64,000 nt of DNA from Propionicicella superfundia DSM 22317 (GCF_000423465.1 NZ_KE384020.1:551671-615670); one strand, 5' to 3'; counted from the stretch's first letter, positions 17,319 to 25,739 are shown. Numbers and translations: made by a program. Notes: generated by a model not told the origin, from the letters alone.

Positions 17319-17786
17319 ATGGGAGCGTTGAAGGATCGCCTGCGGACCGATCTCGTGGCCGCCATGCGCGCGAAGGACGAGATCGCGAAGACGACACTGA
17401 GAAGTGCGATCGCGGCCATCCAGAACGCCGAAGTGGCCGGAGACACCGCCCGGGATCTGAGCGAGGACGAAGAACTGGCGGTCGTGAACGGCCAGGTCAC
17501 CAGCAGGCGCGACTCCGCCGAGGCGTACACGGCCGGAGGTCGCCCCGAACTCGCCGAGCGCGAACTGGCCGAGGTGGAGATCCTCCTCGACTATCTTCCG
17601 GCGCCCCTCACGGACGCCGAGGTCGAGGCCATCGTGAGCGAGGAGGTCGCTCGTGCGGCCGAGGAGTCCGGCGCGGTGCCCACGATGCGAGACATGGGCC
17701 GCATCATGAAGGCCGTGACCGCCAGGGTCTCCGGGCGCGCTCCCGGCGCGGAGGTGGCCGCCAAGGTGAAGCGCACGCTCTCCTAG
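17319..17786 (+). CDS. GatB/YqeY domain-containing protein
   Basis: The 155-residue protein is a stand-alone YqeY: MGALKDRLRTDLVAAMRAKDEIAKTTLRSAIAAIQNAEVA, LLDYLPAPLTDAEVEAIV, and MGRIMKAVTARVSGRAPG. The domain is shared with the tail of the GatB subunit of Glu-tRNA amidotransferase and probably binds tRNA; the free-standing role is not known. A purine-rich leader (gggaaggaag) precedes the ATG. The histidine kinase gene starts 2 bp downstream, so the two are probably co-transcribed. Confidence 0.92.
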   Translation: MGALKDRLRTDLVAAMRAKDEIAKTTLRSAIAAIQNAEVAGDTARDLSEDEELAVVNGQVTSRRDSAEAYTAGGRPELAERELAEVEILLDYLPAPLTDAEVEAIVSEEVARAAEESGAVPTMRDMGRIMKAVTARVSGRAPGAEVAAKVKRTLS

Positions 17787-17788
17787 CC

Positions 17789-20005
17789 ATGGCCCGCGAG
17801 GAGCCCGGCTCCTGGAGACATCCGCTGGACAGCGGCCTCCGGCTCGCCCTGACCGTGCCGCTGCTGGCCGCGATCGCGGCCGACCTGCCGCGGATCGTCG
17901 TCGTGACGCAGACCCTCGCCGGGGTCCAGGTGGGCGGCATGGTCATCACGATGGCCGGGCTGGTGATCCTGCTGGGACTGCTGGCGACGGGCCTGCAGAC
18001 GGTCACCCGGCTGTGGATCGTGGTCGTGCTCCTCTTCTGCGGTCAGGCGTGGGGCCTGGCCGACGCGATCATCTGGGATCGCCCGCCCGTGACCTGGTGG
18101 CCGACCGGCGGGGCCATCGTGCTGGCGTGCGCCCTCGCCGTGTGGACGACCTCGACCCGGCGGGTGCTGGTGGTGCTGCCCGCGATCCTTCTGCTCGGAC
18201 TGTGCCGGTTCGGCGTCGTGGTCCTCGTGAACGAGCCGCTGGAGGAGGCGGTCGCTGAGGCGATCCTGATGCTGGAGGTGGTCGTGATGTCGGCCATCAT
18301 CTCCGATGTCTTCCGCGACTCGGCCGCCGCGACGGATGCGGCCCTGGCGGAGCGGCGCGGCGCGAAGTCGCAGCGCGCCGCCGCGAGCGTGTATCGCGAT
18401 CAGTTGCGCGAGGTCGAACGATTCCTGCACGACGAGGTCGTGCACGCGCTGCGCGCGATCGCGATGGACCGTGAGCGGGTGCCCGCCGAGGACGCGGTCC
18501 GGGCGGCGGCCGACGCGTGGCAGAAGCTGAAACCGGAACGCGAGCCGCCCGTGGCGTCCCGCGACCTGATGACCGCGCTGGAACGACTCGCCCTCGATTC
18601 TCCGTGCGAGGTCGAACTGCGAGGCACGGCACCGGCTCTTCCGCCCGATGTCGTGGAGGCGGTCTGGCTCGCCGCGGCCGAGGCCGTCCGCAACGTCCTG
18701 CTCCACTCCGGCTCGGCCCGCGCGGAGGTCGTGGTGGCGGGCCGGGGCCGCGGCGTCGTCGTCGCGGTCGTCGATCACGGACGGGGTTTCGACACGAGCG
18801 GCACACGGTTGCGAGGCGCCCAGTCGTCCATCGTCGAGCGGATGGAGGCGGTCGGCGGGTCCGCGACGATCGCGTCGGACGGCGACGGAACCCGCGTCGA
18901 GGTGTCGTGGGTGCCGCGCATGCCCGACACCAACCCCGCCGCCGTCGTCCCCGGCCGGATGGCCCTGGCCGCTGTCCCCTCGCTTGTGGGAACCGTGGTC
19001 GTGGCGGCACTGCTGGCGGCCTCCATCGCGCGGCCGTGGCCGGCGCTGGCGGCGACGGCCGTCGTCATCGTCGTGGGGGCGATCGGCGTCCAGCTCGTCC
19101 GGCGCGGCCGGATGAGTCTGTGGTACCAGGCGGCGATGCTGTGCTGCGCGCACGGAGCCATCATCGTGAACGTGCTGGCCCTCGACCCGGCGGACCCGCA
19201 GGGACAGCATCTGTGGCTCATCAACGGCGTCACCCCGCTGGTGCTGCTGCTGATCGTGTCGACCACGTTCGGCTGGGGACTGGCCGTCGTCGTCAGCGTC
19301 GTCGTGACGGGTTTCGCCGCCGCATGGACGCATTTCGGCGGCGAGGCCACCGTCACCCACTTCATCCTGGTGCTGGTCATTCCGAGCGCGTGGCTCGGGG
19401 TGCTGGCCATGCAGATGATGATCGACCGGCTCTCCCGGCGCGCGCTGGAGGCATGGGAGGCCGCGGCACGCAGCGACTCCCACGCCCACCACCTGGCTGC
19501 GCGGGCGGAGATCTCCGAGCGCCGGCTGGCCCGGATCCGGGAGGAGATCGGGCCGTTCCTGTATGCGGTCGGCGACGGAGCGCTCGATCCCGACTCCGCC
19601 GACGTGCGCCGTGACGCGGCCGTGCTGGAGGCGCTCGTCCGCGACGACATCCGGTTCGGGGGCGGATCTCCCGCGTTCCGGCGCCAGCTCACCGCGCTGC
19701 GGCGCGGTGGCTGGGAGGTGGACGTCCGCATGTCGACGGCCGGCGTCCGCAGCCGCGGCGACGCCCTGCTGGACCTCGTCCTCGCGCTGCCCGATACCGC
19801 CCAGGGCGCGAGCCTGGTGATCACCTCGTCCACCGATCACCTCGTCGCGGTGCTGGAAGGCCTCCCGCCCGAGACGGTCGCCGGCCTGGCACGGGAATGG
19901 GTTCGGCGGGGAGGAGACGTCCTCGCCGCAGACGACTTCCTGCGGCTGACGCTGCCGCTCACCCCTGTGGAGACGCCGCTGGATCTGGTCGCCGAGGCGG
20001 ACTGA
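17789..20005 (+). CDS. membrane sensor histidine kinase with two membrane blocks
   Basis: The 738-residue protein has an N-terminal block of about six membrane helices (residues ~10-175) and a kinase core with H-box His214 (REVERFLHDEVVHAL). An HATPase domain follows, with N-box Asn302 (AAAEAVRNVLLHSG) and the G-box DHGRGFDTSG. A second block of about five membrane helices (~390-555) comes next, then a soluble C-terminal domain with a helical start (AWEAAARSDSHAHHLAARAEISERRLARIREE). The kinase core resembles NarL-type systems. Having the catalytic core between two membrane regions is unusual. A NarL-type response regulator follows. Confidence 0.85.
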   Translation: MAREEPGSWRHPLDSGLRLALTVPLLAAIAADLPRIVVVTQTLAGVQVGGMVITMAGLVILLGLLATGLQTVTRLWIVVVLLFCGQAWGLADAIIWDRPPVTWWPTGGAIVLACALAVWTTSTRRVLVVLPAILLLGLCRFGVVVLVNEPLEEAVAEAILMLEVVVMSAIISDVFRDSAAATDAALAERRGAKSQRAAASVYRDQLREVERFLHDEVVHALRAIAMDRERVPAEDAVRAAADAWQKLKPEREPPVASRDLMTALERLALDSPCEVELRGTAPALPPDVVEAVWLAAAEAVRNVLLHSGSARAEVVVAGRGRGVVVAVVDHGRGFDTSGTRLRGAQSSIVERMEAVGGSATIASDGDGTRVEVSWVPRMPDTNPAAVVPGRMALAAVPSLVGTVVVAALLAASIARPWPALAATAVVIVVGAIGVQLVRRGRMSLWYQAAMLCCAHGAIIVNVLALDPADPQGQHLWLINGVTPLVLLLIVSTTFGWGLAVVVSVVVTGFAAAWTHFGGEATVTHFILVLVIPSAWLGVLAMQMMIDRLSRRALEAWEAAARSDSHAHHLAARAEISERRLARIREEIGPFLYAVGDGALDPDSADVRRDAAVLEALVRDDIRFGGGSPAFRRQLTALRRGGWEVDVRMSTAGVRSRGDALLDLVLALPDTAQGASLVITSSTDHLVAVLEGLPPETVAGLAREWVRRGGDVLAADDFLRLTLPLTPVETPLDLVAEAD

Positions 20006-20063
20006 GCGGCCCCCGGCGACCCGTGGCTCCCGGGATCGGCGGGACGACGGGTGGACCGGAACG

Positions 20064-20102
20064 TAACCATCGCCCTCGCCGCGGCTACCGGATGGTTAGA
20101 AT
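20064..20102. promoter_or_regulatory. inverted repeat and leaderless promoter of response-regulator gene
   Basis: TAACCATC (20064-20071) and GATGGTTA (20091-20098) are perfect inverted 8-mers separated by 19 bp. The right arm overlaps a good -10 hexamer, TAGAAT (20097-20102), which sits six nt before the ATG at 20109. This gives a separate, leaderless transcript for the response regulator, with a potential operator over the promoter. Confidence 0.55.
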
Positions 20103-20108
20103 CCCGCT

Positions 20109-20762
20109 ATGGACACCCACCCGGTCCGCGTCGGCGCGGTCGACGACCATGAGATCGTGCTGCGCGGCGTCGCAGGGCTCGCGGCGACCTTCCCCGACCG
20201 CCTCGCTCTCGTCGCCGAATCCACGACCGTGGCCGGACTGCTGGCCAAGCTCGCCGTGACGGGCGTCGACGTGGTGCTGTTCGACCTGCACCTGGCCGAC
20301 GGCTCGGTCATCACCGAGTCCATCCCCGCCATCTTGGCCACCGGTGCGAAAGTGCTCGTGTTCACCTCCGACGTGCGCCCTGTTCCCGTGCGCCAGGCGA
20401 TGACGGCCGGCGCGGCCGGGATCGCGCTCAAGTCCGATCCCGACGAGAAGGTCCTGCAGGCGATCGAGACGGTGGCGACAGGTGAGTTCGCCGTGACGAG
20501 CGAGCTGGCCTACGTCCTCGCCACCGATCCGCAGCTCACGCCGAAGCTGGCTCGCCGTGAGGTGGAGGCCCTCGAACTGCTGGCCCAGGGCGTCCCGAAG
20601 AAGGCCATCGGCCGGCAGATGGAACCGCCCGTGCTGGCGAGCACCGTGAACACCTATTTCACCCGGATCGCGCAGCGGTACGCACAGTTGGGCCGTGAGG
20701 TCGGGAACGTCTACGGCTCGGTGCGCGAGGCGACCCGGGACGGGTACCTGGACTCCGTCTGA
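20109..20762 (+). CDS. LuxR/NarL-like response regulator
   Basis: The 217-residue protein has a receiver domain (VGAVDDHEIVLRGV acidic pocket; phospho-acceptor Asp59 in VVLFDLHLADGS; conserved Thr/Lys positions in LVFTSDVRP and GIALKSD) and a C-terminal helix-turn-helix (residues ~147-200; RREVEALELLAQGVPKKAIGRQM). The HTH is close to but not a canonical LuxR sequence (RQMEPPVLASTVNTYFTRIAQRY). It follows the sensor kinase by 103 bp and is its likely partner. The transcript appears to start at the ATG, driven by TAGAAT. Confidence 0.88.
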   Translation: MDTHPVRVGAVDDHEIVLRGVAGLAATFPDRLALVAESTTVAGLLAKLAVTGVDVVLFDLHLADGSVITESIPAILATGAKVLVFTSDVRPVPVRQAMTAGAAGIALKSDPDEKVLQAIETVATGEFAVTSELAYVLATDPQLTPKLARREVEALELLAQGVPKKAIGRQMEPPVLASTVNTYFTRIAQRYAQLGREVGNVYGSVREATRDGYLDSV

Positions 20763-20775
20763 GGTGCCGGCGCAG

Positions 20776-21654
20776 ATGACGTCCGGCCTTCCGCCGGAAG
20801 TCGAGCTCATCGCCGTGGTCGCGGGCACGGTCGGGGCCGAACCGTACGTTCTCGCATCGGAGCACACTCCCCCGGCGTTGCCCGCCGGGCCGCTGCTGAC
20901 CGACCACCGCTCCCTGCAGCAGGCGTTGCGCACGTGGGTCGAGGACCAGACCGGGCTGCAGCTCGGTTTCGTCGAGCAGTTGTACACCTTCGCCGACCTC
21001 GACCGGACCGACAGGACGTCGCAGCGGTCGCTGTCGATCTCCTACCTGGCGCTCACGCGGCTCCCGCAGGCGGCGCCCGGCTGGCTCGCATGGTACGACC
21101 TGTTCCCCTGGGAGGACCGGCGCGACCGGCCCGGCCTGTCCCCCGACCTCGCCGGACGGCTGCTGGACTGGGCCGCGCGGGACGCCACGGGTGACCGGCT
21201 GTTGCGGGTGCAGATCCTCTTCGGATGGGACGAGCGCCCCTGGCTGCCCGAGTTGGCGCTGCAACGGTACGAGACGGTGTACGAGGCGGGCCTGGTCGCC
21301 GAGTCCGGAGGCGGTCTGCCCGGCTCGGGGCCTGCGATGATGCGCGACCATCGGCGCATCGTCGCGACCGGCATCTCCCGGCTGCGGTCGAAGATCCAGT
21401 ACCGGCCGGTCATCTTCGAGGCGATGCCCGGCCTGTTCACGCTCGGACAACTGCAGCAGGCCGTGGAGGCCATTGCCGGCCAGACCGTCCACAAGCAGAA
21501 TTTCCGCCGCCTCGTGACCGGTCAGCAACTCGTCGAACCGACCGGCCGGATGAGCAACGACACCGGCGGGCGGCCCGCCGAGCTGTTCCGGTTCCGGACC
21601 GCCGTGCGGGACGAGCGAGCCGTGATCGGCACGAAGCTACCGCGTCCGCGCTGA
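20776..21654 (+). CDS. NrtR-like regulator (degenerate Nudix + winged helix)
   Basis: The 292-residue protein has an N-terminal Nudix-like fold with the box region HRSLQQALRTWVEDQTGL, where the REUxEE glutamates are mostly lost. Its C-terminal winged helix (FTLGQLQQAVEAIAGQTVHKQNFRRLV, GRPAELFRFR) is diagnostic of NrtR/ADP-ribose-sensing regulators. NrtR proteins typically bind ADP-ribose and repress NAD-metabolism genes, and often do not hydrolyse it. No NAD genes lie adjacent; the gene follows the response regulator by 13 bp and probably shares its transcript. Confidence 0.82.
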   Translation: MTSGLPPEVELIAVVAGTVGAEPYVLASEHTPPALPAGPLLTDHRSLQQALRTWVEDQTGLQLGFVEQLYTFADLDRTDRTSQRSLSISYLALTRLPQAAPGWLAWYDLFPWEDRRDRPGLSPDLAGRLLDWAARDATGDRLLRVQILFGWDERPWLPELALQRYETVYEAGLVAESGGGLPGSGPAMMRDHRRIVATGISRLRSKIQYRPVIFEAMPGLFTLGQLQQAVEAIAGQTVHKQNFRRLVTGQQLVEPTGRMSNDTGGRPAELFRFRTAVRDERAVIGTKLPRPR

Positions 21655-21744
21655 GGGGCGCGAACGTGTCCAACGACGTCCCGAGGCTCCGCCGGGCGTG
21701 CGGGCCGATGGGAGGCTGACCGGGTACGTGTCGAAGGAGGACTG

Positions 21745-21819
21745 ATGTTCCGCACGCCGCTGGTGTCCGCTCGTGGCGAGGTCGTGGTGGGGGCGCGTCG
21801 CGCCGTGGTCGTCGGATGA
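21745..21819 (+). CDS. 24-residue leader peptide coupled to YeiH-type transporter
   Basis: A strong Shine-Dalgarno (gaaggagg, 21733-21740) precedes an ATG opening 24 codons (MFRTPLVSARGEVVVGARRA...). The TGA overlaps the transporter's ATG at 21816 as ATGA. The transporter has no Shine-Dalgarno of its own, so its translation probably depends on termination of this peptide. The peptide has no Cys or Met run that would suggest amino-acid attenuation. Confidence 0.5.
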   Translation: MFRTPLVSARGEVVVGARRAVVVG

Positions 21820-22823
21820 CGGGCCGCGTGAGACCCCTCGCGCTCCTTCCGGGGCTCGCGGTCAGCGTCCTGATCGCGGCGGCCGCGCTCGGCATCGGCG
21901 TGCTGGCGCCCGTGCTCGGCGCACCCGTCGTGGCGATCCTCGTCGGTCTGATCGTCCGGCAGGTGGCCGGACTGCGTCCGTCGTGGGCGGCCGGCGTGGC
22001 CTTCGCCGCCAAGCCGGTCCTCCAGGCGTCGATCGTGCTGTTCGGCGCCGGGATGTCGCTGCGGCAGATCGCGGAGGTCGGTGCCGACGGGCTGCCGGTG
22101 ATGCTGGGCACGCTGGCGATTGCACTGTGCGGTGGGTACGTCCTGGGACGGCTGCTGCGGGTGGAGCCCGACGTCGGGGCCCTCGTGACCTACGGGACGG
22201 CCATCTGCGGGGCGTCCGCGATCGCGACGATGAGCGCGGTCATCGGGGCGAGCGGCGCGACCGTCGCGTATGCGATCACCGTGATCGTGGTCTTCAACGT
22301 GCTGGGCGCTCTGCTCTTCCCCGTCATCGGCCACGCCCTGGGCCTCTCGGGACAGGCCTTCGCGCTGTGGGCGGGCACGGCGGTCAACGACACCTCGTCG
22401 GTCGTGGCCGCGGCGACGGCCTACGGGGGTGCGGCGGTCGCGGCGGCGGCGGTCGTGGTGAAGCTGACCCGGACGCTGGCGATCGTCCCGCTCGCACTGG
22501 TGGAGTCCTGGCGCCGACAGCGCAAGGACGCGCAGTCCGGCGGGAGGCGGATCGTGTGGTGGCGGCTGGTGCCCGCGTTCCTGGTCTTCTTCCTGCTCGC
22601 GGCGGGGGTGAACTCGTTGGGAGTCATCCCCGATGCGGCGCACGAGCCGATCAGGACGGCGGCGACGGTGGGCACCACGATCGCCATGGCCGGGGTCGGG
22701 TTGTCCGCCTCGCTGAAGGAATTGCGGGCCACGGGGCTGCGTCCGCTGCTGCTGGGCGGCATGCTGTGGGTTGTGGTGGCCGCCAGCAGCCTCGCGCTGC
22801 AGGCGATATCGCATCATTGGTGA
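21816..22823 (+). CDS. YeiH family putative sulfate exporter
   Basis: The 335-residue protein has about nine to ten membrane helices and the family signatures [44 protein letters not shown] and [20 protein letters not shown] of the YeiH/UPF0324 family. These are annotated as putative sulfate exporters, but the substrate is not firmly established. The gene starts inside the stop codon of a 24-codon leader peptide. It is followed after 40 bp by polyphosphate glucokinase with its own Shine-Dalgarno. Confidence 0.88.
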   Translation: MTGRVRPLALLPGLAVSVLIAAAALGIGVLAPVLGAPVVAILVGLIVRQVAGLRPSWAAGVAFAAKPVLQASIVLFGAGMSLRQIAEVGADGLPVMLGTLAIALCGGYVLGRLLRVEPDVGALVTYGTAICGASAIATMSAVIGASGATVAYAITVIVVFNVLGALLFPVIGHALGLSGQAFALWAGTAVNDTSSVVAAATAYGGAAVAAAAVVVKLTRTLAIVPLALVESWRRQRKDAQSGGRRIVWWRLVPAFLVFFLLAAGVNSLGVIPDAAHEPIRTAATVGTTIAMAGVGLSASLKELRATGLRPLLLGGMLWVVVAASSLALQAISHHW

Positions 22824-22863
22824 CGGGCGATCGCCGGGACGACCTCGGCCGGAAGGAGACAGC

Positions 22864-23628
22864 ATGGGCGCGAACGTGGCACTGGGCATCGACATCGGCG
22901 GCTCCGGGATCAAGGGCGCGCCCGTCGACCTGCGCACCGGCAAGATGACCGGTGAGCGCCTCCGGATCGAGACCCCGGCGCGCTCGACGCCGAAGGCGGT
23001 CGCCAAGGTGGTGCGCCAGATCGCGAGGAACTTCGCCGACGAGCTTCCGCCCGACTCCCCCATCGGCGTGACGATCCCGACCGTGGTGCAGCACGGGGTC
23101 GTGAAGACGGCGGCGAACATCGACGACGAGTGGATCGACGCGCCCGGACAGCAGATCATCGCGGAGGCGGTCGGCCGTCCGATCTCCCTCGTCAACGATG
23201 CCGATGCGGCAGGGCTGGCCGAAGTGCGCTACGGCGCGGCGAAGGGTCGTGACGGGCTGATCCTCGTCGTCACGCTCGGCACCGGAGTGGGCGTGGCGAT
23301 CGTGCACGACGGCGTTCTGATCCCGAACGCCGAGCTGGGGCACATCGAGCTGGACGGGGTGGATGCCGAGACGCGCGTCTCGGCCGCGGCGCGTGAGCGC
23401 GAGGGGCTCTCGTACCCGCAGTGGGCCGCACGCCTGCAGCGGTACTTCTCGCAGGTCGAGTTCCTGCTGTGGCCGGACCTGTTCATCGTCGGGGGCGGTG
23501 TGTCGCGCAAGGCCGACAGGTTCCTGCCCCTGCTGAAGCTGCGAACGCCGATCGTCCCGGCGGAGCTGCGCAACGGTGCGGGCATCGCCGGGGCCGCGCT
23601 GTTCGCGGCGGCCGAACGCAACAGGTGA
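22864..23628 (+). CDS. ppgK: polyphosphate glucokinase PpgK
   Basis: A ROK-family kinase that phosphorylates glucose using polyphosphate (often also ATP), typical of actinobacteria. The 254-residue protein shows the phosphate loop [19 protein letters not shown], the catalytic [10 protein letters not shown], the adenosine/phosphate region [12 protein letters not shown], and the short ELGHIEL form of the ROK signature. The ATG follows gaaggagac. A short hairpin follows the stop, then an 85-bp repeat. Confidence 0.94.
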   Translation: MGANVALGIDIGGSGIKGAPVDLRTGKMTGERLRIETPARSTPKAVAKVVRQIARNFADELPPDSPIGVTIPTVVQHGVVKTAANIDDEWIDAPGQQIIAEAVGRPISLVNDADAAGLAEVRYGAAKGRDGLILVVTLGTGVGVAIVHDGVLIPNAELGHIELDGVDAETRVSAAAREREGLSYPQWAARLQRYFSQVEFLLWPDLFIVGGGVSRKADRFLPLLKLRTPIVPAELRNGAGIAGAALFAAAERNR

Positions 23629-23629
23629 C

Positions 23630-23650
23630 GTGCGCCTCGGGACGGCGCAC
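23630..23650. terminator. short hairpin after ppgK
   Basis: Arms GTGCGCC (23630-23636) and GGCGCAC (23644-23650) with a 7-nt loop follow the ppgK stop by 1 bp. No T-run. It is probably part of termination between ppgK and the convergent ybaK. Confidence 0.5.
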
Positions 23651-23676
23651 CTGTCGGCACGACGGTCGTAGGTTCC

Positions 23677-23761
23677 ATCGAGCGCTCTGGTTCGTGCGGA
23701 AAAGCGAGAAAATCCGGCAGTTCCGGAGCGTTCACCGGGACCCGGCGCGCTTGACCGCACT
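23677..23761. repeat. 85-bp direct repeat, copy 1 (downstream of ybaK)
   Basis: This segment is about 79/85 identical by eye to 24341-24425 in the same orientation. The two copies flank ybaK. Each can fold by pairing its left end (here 23679-23687) with 23726-23734. Here the stem has one G-U and one mismatch, both of which become Watson-Crick pairs in copy 2. The interior is A-rich (ggaaaagcgagaaaa) and unlike its surroundings. No open frame looks real. Confidence 0.85.
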
Positions 23762-23779
23762 GCGTCGAGATCCTCACAG

Positions 23780-24259
23780 TCAGGCCACGACCGAGACGGG
23801 CGCGCCGTCGGTGATCCGCAGAAGGTCGTCGTAGGTCGTCGGGAAGAGCGCGTGCGGGGTTCCTCCCGCGGCCCAGATCTCGTCGAACTCGGCCAGGTCG
23901 ACATCGACGACGGTCTCGATCGGGGCGGGATGCCCGACCGGGGCGACACCCCCGATCGCCTGGCCCGTGGCGGCGCGCACCTGGTCGGCGGACGCGCGCG
24001 AGATCTTCTGCTTTCCGAGCCGGGTTGCGAGCGCGACCACGTCGACGCGGTGCGCCCCGCTCGTCATCACCAGAAGCGGCTCGCCGTCGGCGAGGAACAC
24101 GAGGCTGTTCGCGATGGCGCCGACGTCGCAGCCGATCGCCGTCGCCGCCTCCGCGGCGGTCCGTGCGGAGTCGGGCAGAATGCGCACGGCGCCGGTGATG
24201 CCGGCGGCGGCCAGCGCGTCGGCCACCTTCTGGGCGGATGCGGGCAGGGACATGCTCAT
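23780..24259 (-). CDS. YbaK/EbsC family aminoacyl-tRNA deacylase
   Basis: The 159-residue protein belongs to the YbaK/ProX editing-domain family, which hydrolyses mischarged tRNAs in trans. It shows IANSLVFLADGEPLLVMTSGAHRVD, the conserved LGKQKISRASADQV with the catalytic Lys, and GQAIGGVAPVGH, the signature glycine loop. ATG 24259 follows gagagagg; upstream in-frame ATGs lack a ribosome site. Which mischarged tRNA it clears cannot be told. Its 5' and 3' flanks each carry a copy of the 85-bp repeat. Confidence 0.93.
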   Translation of the reverse strand: MSMSLPASAQKVADALAAAGITGAVRILPDSARTAAEAATAIGCDVGAIANSLVFLADGEPLLVMTSGAHRVDVVALATRLGKQKISRASADQVRAATGQAIGGVAPVGHPAPIETVVDVDLAEFDEIWAAGGTPHALFPTTYDDLLRITDGAPVSVVA

Positions 24260-24340
24260 CGGACCTCTCTCCATCGCTGGTGGCAGCCTAGTGTTCGCGT
24301 GACGATCCCCTTCCGGCTCGTCACGTCGTGGCACCCCCAC

Positions 24341-24425
24341 ATCGAACGCTCTGGTTCGTGCGGAAAAGCGAGAAAACCCGGCAACTTCGGAGCGTTCGCC
24401 GGGACCCGGCGCGCTTGACCGCACT
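24341..24425. repeat. 85-bp direct repeat, copy 2 (upstream of ybaK)
   Basis: This is the second copy, 82 bp upstream of the ybaK start and 16 bp before the iron box. The terminal stem CGAACGCTC (24343-24351) with GAGCGTTCG (24390-24398) is a perfect 9-bp pairing. Copy 1 differs at these stem positions in ways that keep most pairing, which hints at structure being retained. Confidence 0.85.
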
Positions 24426-24441
24426 CTTCGGCCGTCCTAAC

Positions 24442-24460
24442 TTTGGGTAGGCACACCTAA
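24442..24460. promoter_or_regulatory. DtxR/IdeR-type iron box
   Basis: The 19-mer at 24442-24460 (tttgggtaggcacacctaa) matches the IdeR/DtxR consensus TWAGGTWAGSCTWACCTWA at 15 of 19 positions by eye. It lies 27 bp before the siderophore-interacting protein gene, so iron-loaded DtxR/IdeR is expected to repress it. Confidence 0.75.
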
Positions 24461-24487
24461 CCAACTGACGATTCGGACGGAGGCGGC

Positions 24488-25246
24488 ATGGGTCGGGGCT
24501 GGCAAGGGGCGGTCATGCGGGTGCTCGGAGCGCGCGACCACGAACTCACCCTCCTCTCCGCCCACGACGTCTGCACCGGATTCCGGCGGCTGCGCTTCTC
24601 GTCGCCGACGCTGCTCGCCGAGGTCGCCCCTGAGCCGGCCGCGTGGGTGCGGATCTGGTTCCCCGACCCCGCGCACCCCGGCCGGGAGGTCCAGCGGGGG
24701 TACACCATCGCCGAGGCCGACCCGGAGACCGGCGAACTCGACATCGACGTGGTGATCCACGAGCCGGCGGGCCCTGCGTCGGCGTGGGCGACGACGGCCG
24801 TGCCGGGAGCGACGGTGATGGCGCAGTCGTACGGCTCGGAGCCGTTCGTGGCGGATCCGGCTGCGCGTGGACTGCTCCTGGTGGGCGACCCGTCGGCCGT
24901 CCCGGCGGTCAACGGGATCCTACGGGCCGTGCCGGACGTGCCGGTCGAGCTGTTCCTCGAACAGCACCACGACCACGAGAGGGACATCCCGCTGGCACCC
25001 CACCCGTCGCTGCACGTCACGCGGGTGCCGCACTCCCCCGGAGCCCTCGCAGGCTCCATCGGTTCGCGTGACTGGGCGAACTGGCAGGTGTGGGCCGCCG
25101 GCGAGTCCGCGGCCCTGAGGGCGTTGCGTGCGCTGCGCGGCCGTCCCGGCGGGACCAAGGCCAACACCTATCTGCAGGCGTACTGGATCCGTGGCAGGGC
25201 GATGGGCCGCACGCGCGACGACACCTCCGGCCCGGTCCCTGACTGA
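24488..25246 (+). CDS. siderophore-interacting protein (ferric-siderophore reductase)
   Basis: The 252-residue protein is a ViuB/YqjH-type flavoreductase that releases iron from imported siderophores using NAD(P)H. It has an N-terminal FAD-binding domain with RGYTIAEADPETGELDIDVVIH and GPASAWA, and a C-terminal domain with GLLLVGDPSAVPAVNGIL and WAAGESAALRALRALRG. Its promoter region carries a DtxR/IdeR box, fitting iron repression. It stands alone; no siderophore uptake genes are adjacent in the window. Confidence 0.92.
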   Translation: MGRGWQGAVMRVLGARDHELTLLSAHDVCTGFRRLRFSSPTLLAEVAPEPAAWVRIWFPDPAHPGREVQRGYTIAEADPETGELDIDVVIHEPAGPASAWATTAVPGATVMAQSYGSEPFVADPAARGLLLVGDPSAVPAVNGILRAVPDVPVELFLEQHHDHERDIPLAPHPSLHVTRVPHSPGALAGSIGSRDWANWQVWAAGESAALRALRALRGRPGGTKANTYLQAYWIRGRAMGRTRDDTSGPVPD

Positions 25247-25301
25247 CACCGACGTGGACATCGACCCGGCCCGCCCGGGCACCTGCGGCTAGGCTGGCGG
25301 C

Positions 25302-25739
25302 GTGGCAACGGATCTGTATGCCGGACCGGTGGACTACCTGGTGTTCTCCTTCCCCGAGGAGGCCCGCGCGGACGCCGGACTGAAGGAACTGCTCGGCCGT
25401 GTCGATGCCGGACTCATCGAGATCCTCGATGTGGAATGCGTCGCTGCGGGACCGGACGGATCGCCCGTCCGGCTGCCCCTCGGCGAGGTGGCCACCGCGG
25501 AGACCGCCGCAGCCTTCGACGGCGTGGCGAGCGACATCCTCGACTCCGAGGACCTGGCGACGATCACCGGCGCACTGCCCCCTGGTTCGCGGGCGCTGGC
25601 CGTGGTGTACGAGGAACGCAGCCTCGCCACCACCGCGGAGGCCTGGGCCACGGAGGGCGGACGGCTGCTGATGTCCGGCGGGATCGAGATCGACGAACTC
25701 GAGCACTCCCTGGACGTCACCGAGGCGGTGGGGCGATGA
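25302..25739 (+). CDS. DUF6325 family protein
   Basis: The 145-residue acidic protein begins VDYLVFSFPEE and contains LVDAGLIEILDVECV-like and ALPPGSRALAVVYEERSLA segments that I associate with the DUF6325 family; function unknown. Its GTG start is six nt after TAGGCT (25290-25295), so the mRNA is probably leaderless. The last codons overlap the SHOCT gene (ATGA), so the two small proteins are made together. The paired SHOCT protein suggests a membrane- or envelope-related role, but this is inference. Confidence 0.75.
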   Translation: MATDLYAGPVDYLVFSFPEEARADAGLKELLGRVDAGLIEILDVECVAAGPDGSPVRLPLGEVATAETAAAFDGVASDILDSEDLATITGALPPGSRALAVVYEERSLATTAEAWATEGGRLLMSGGIEIDELEHSLDVTEAVGR

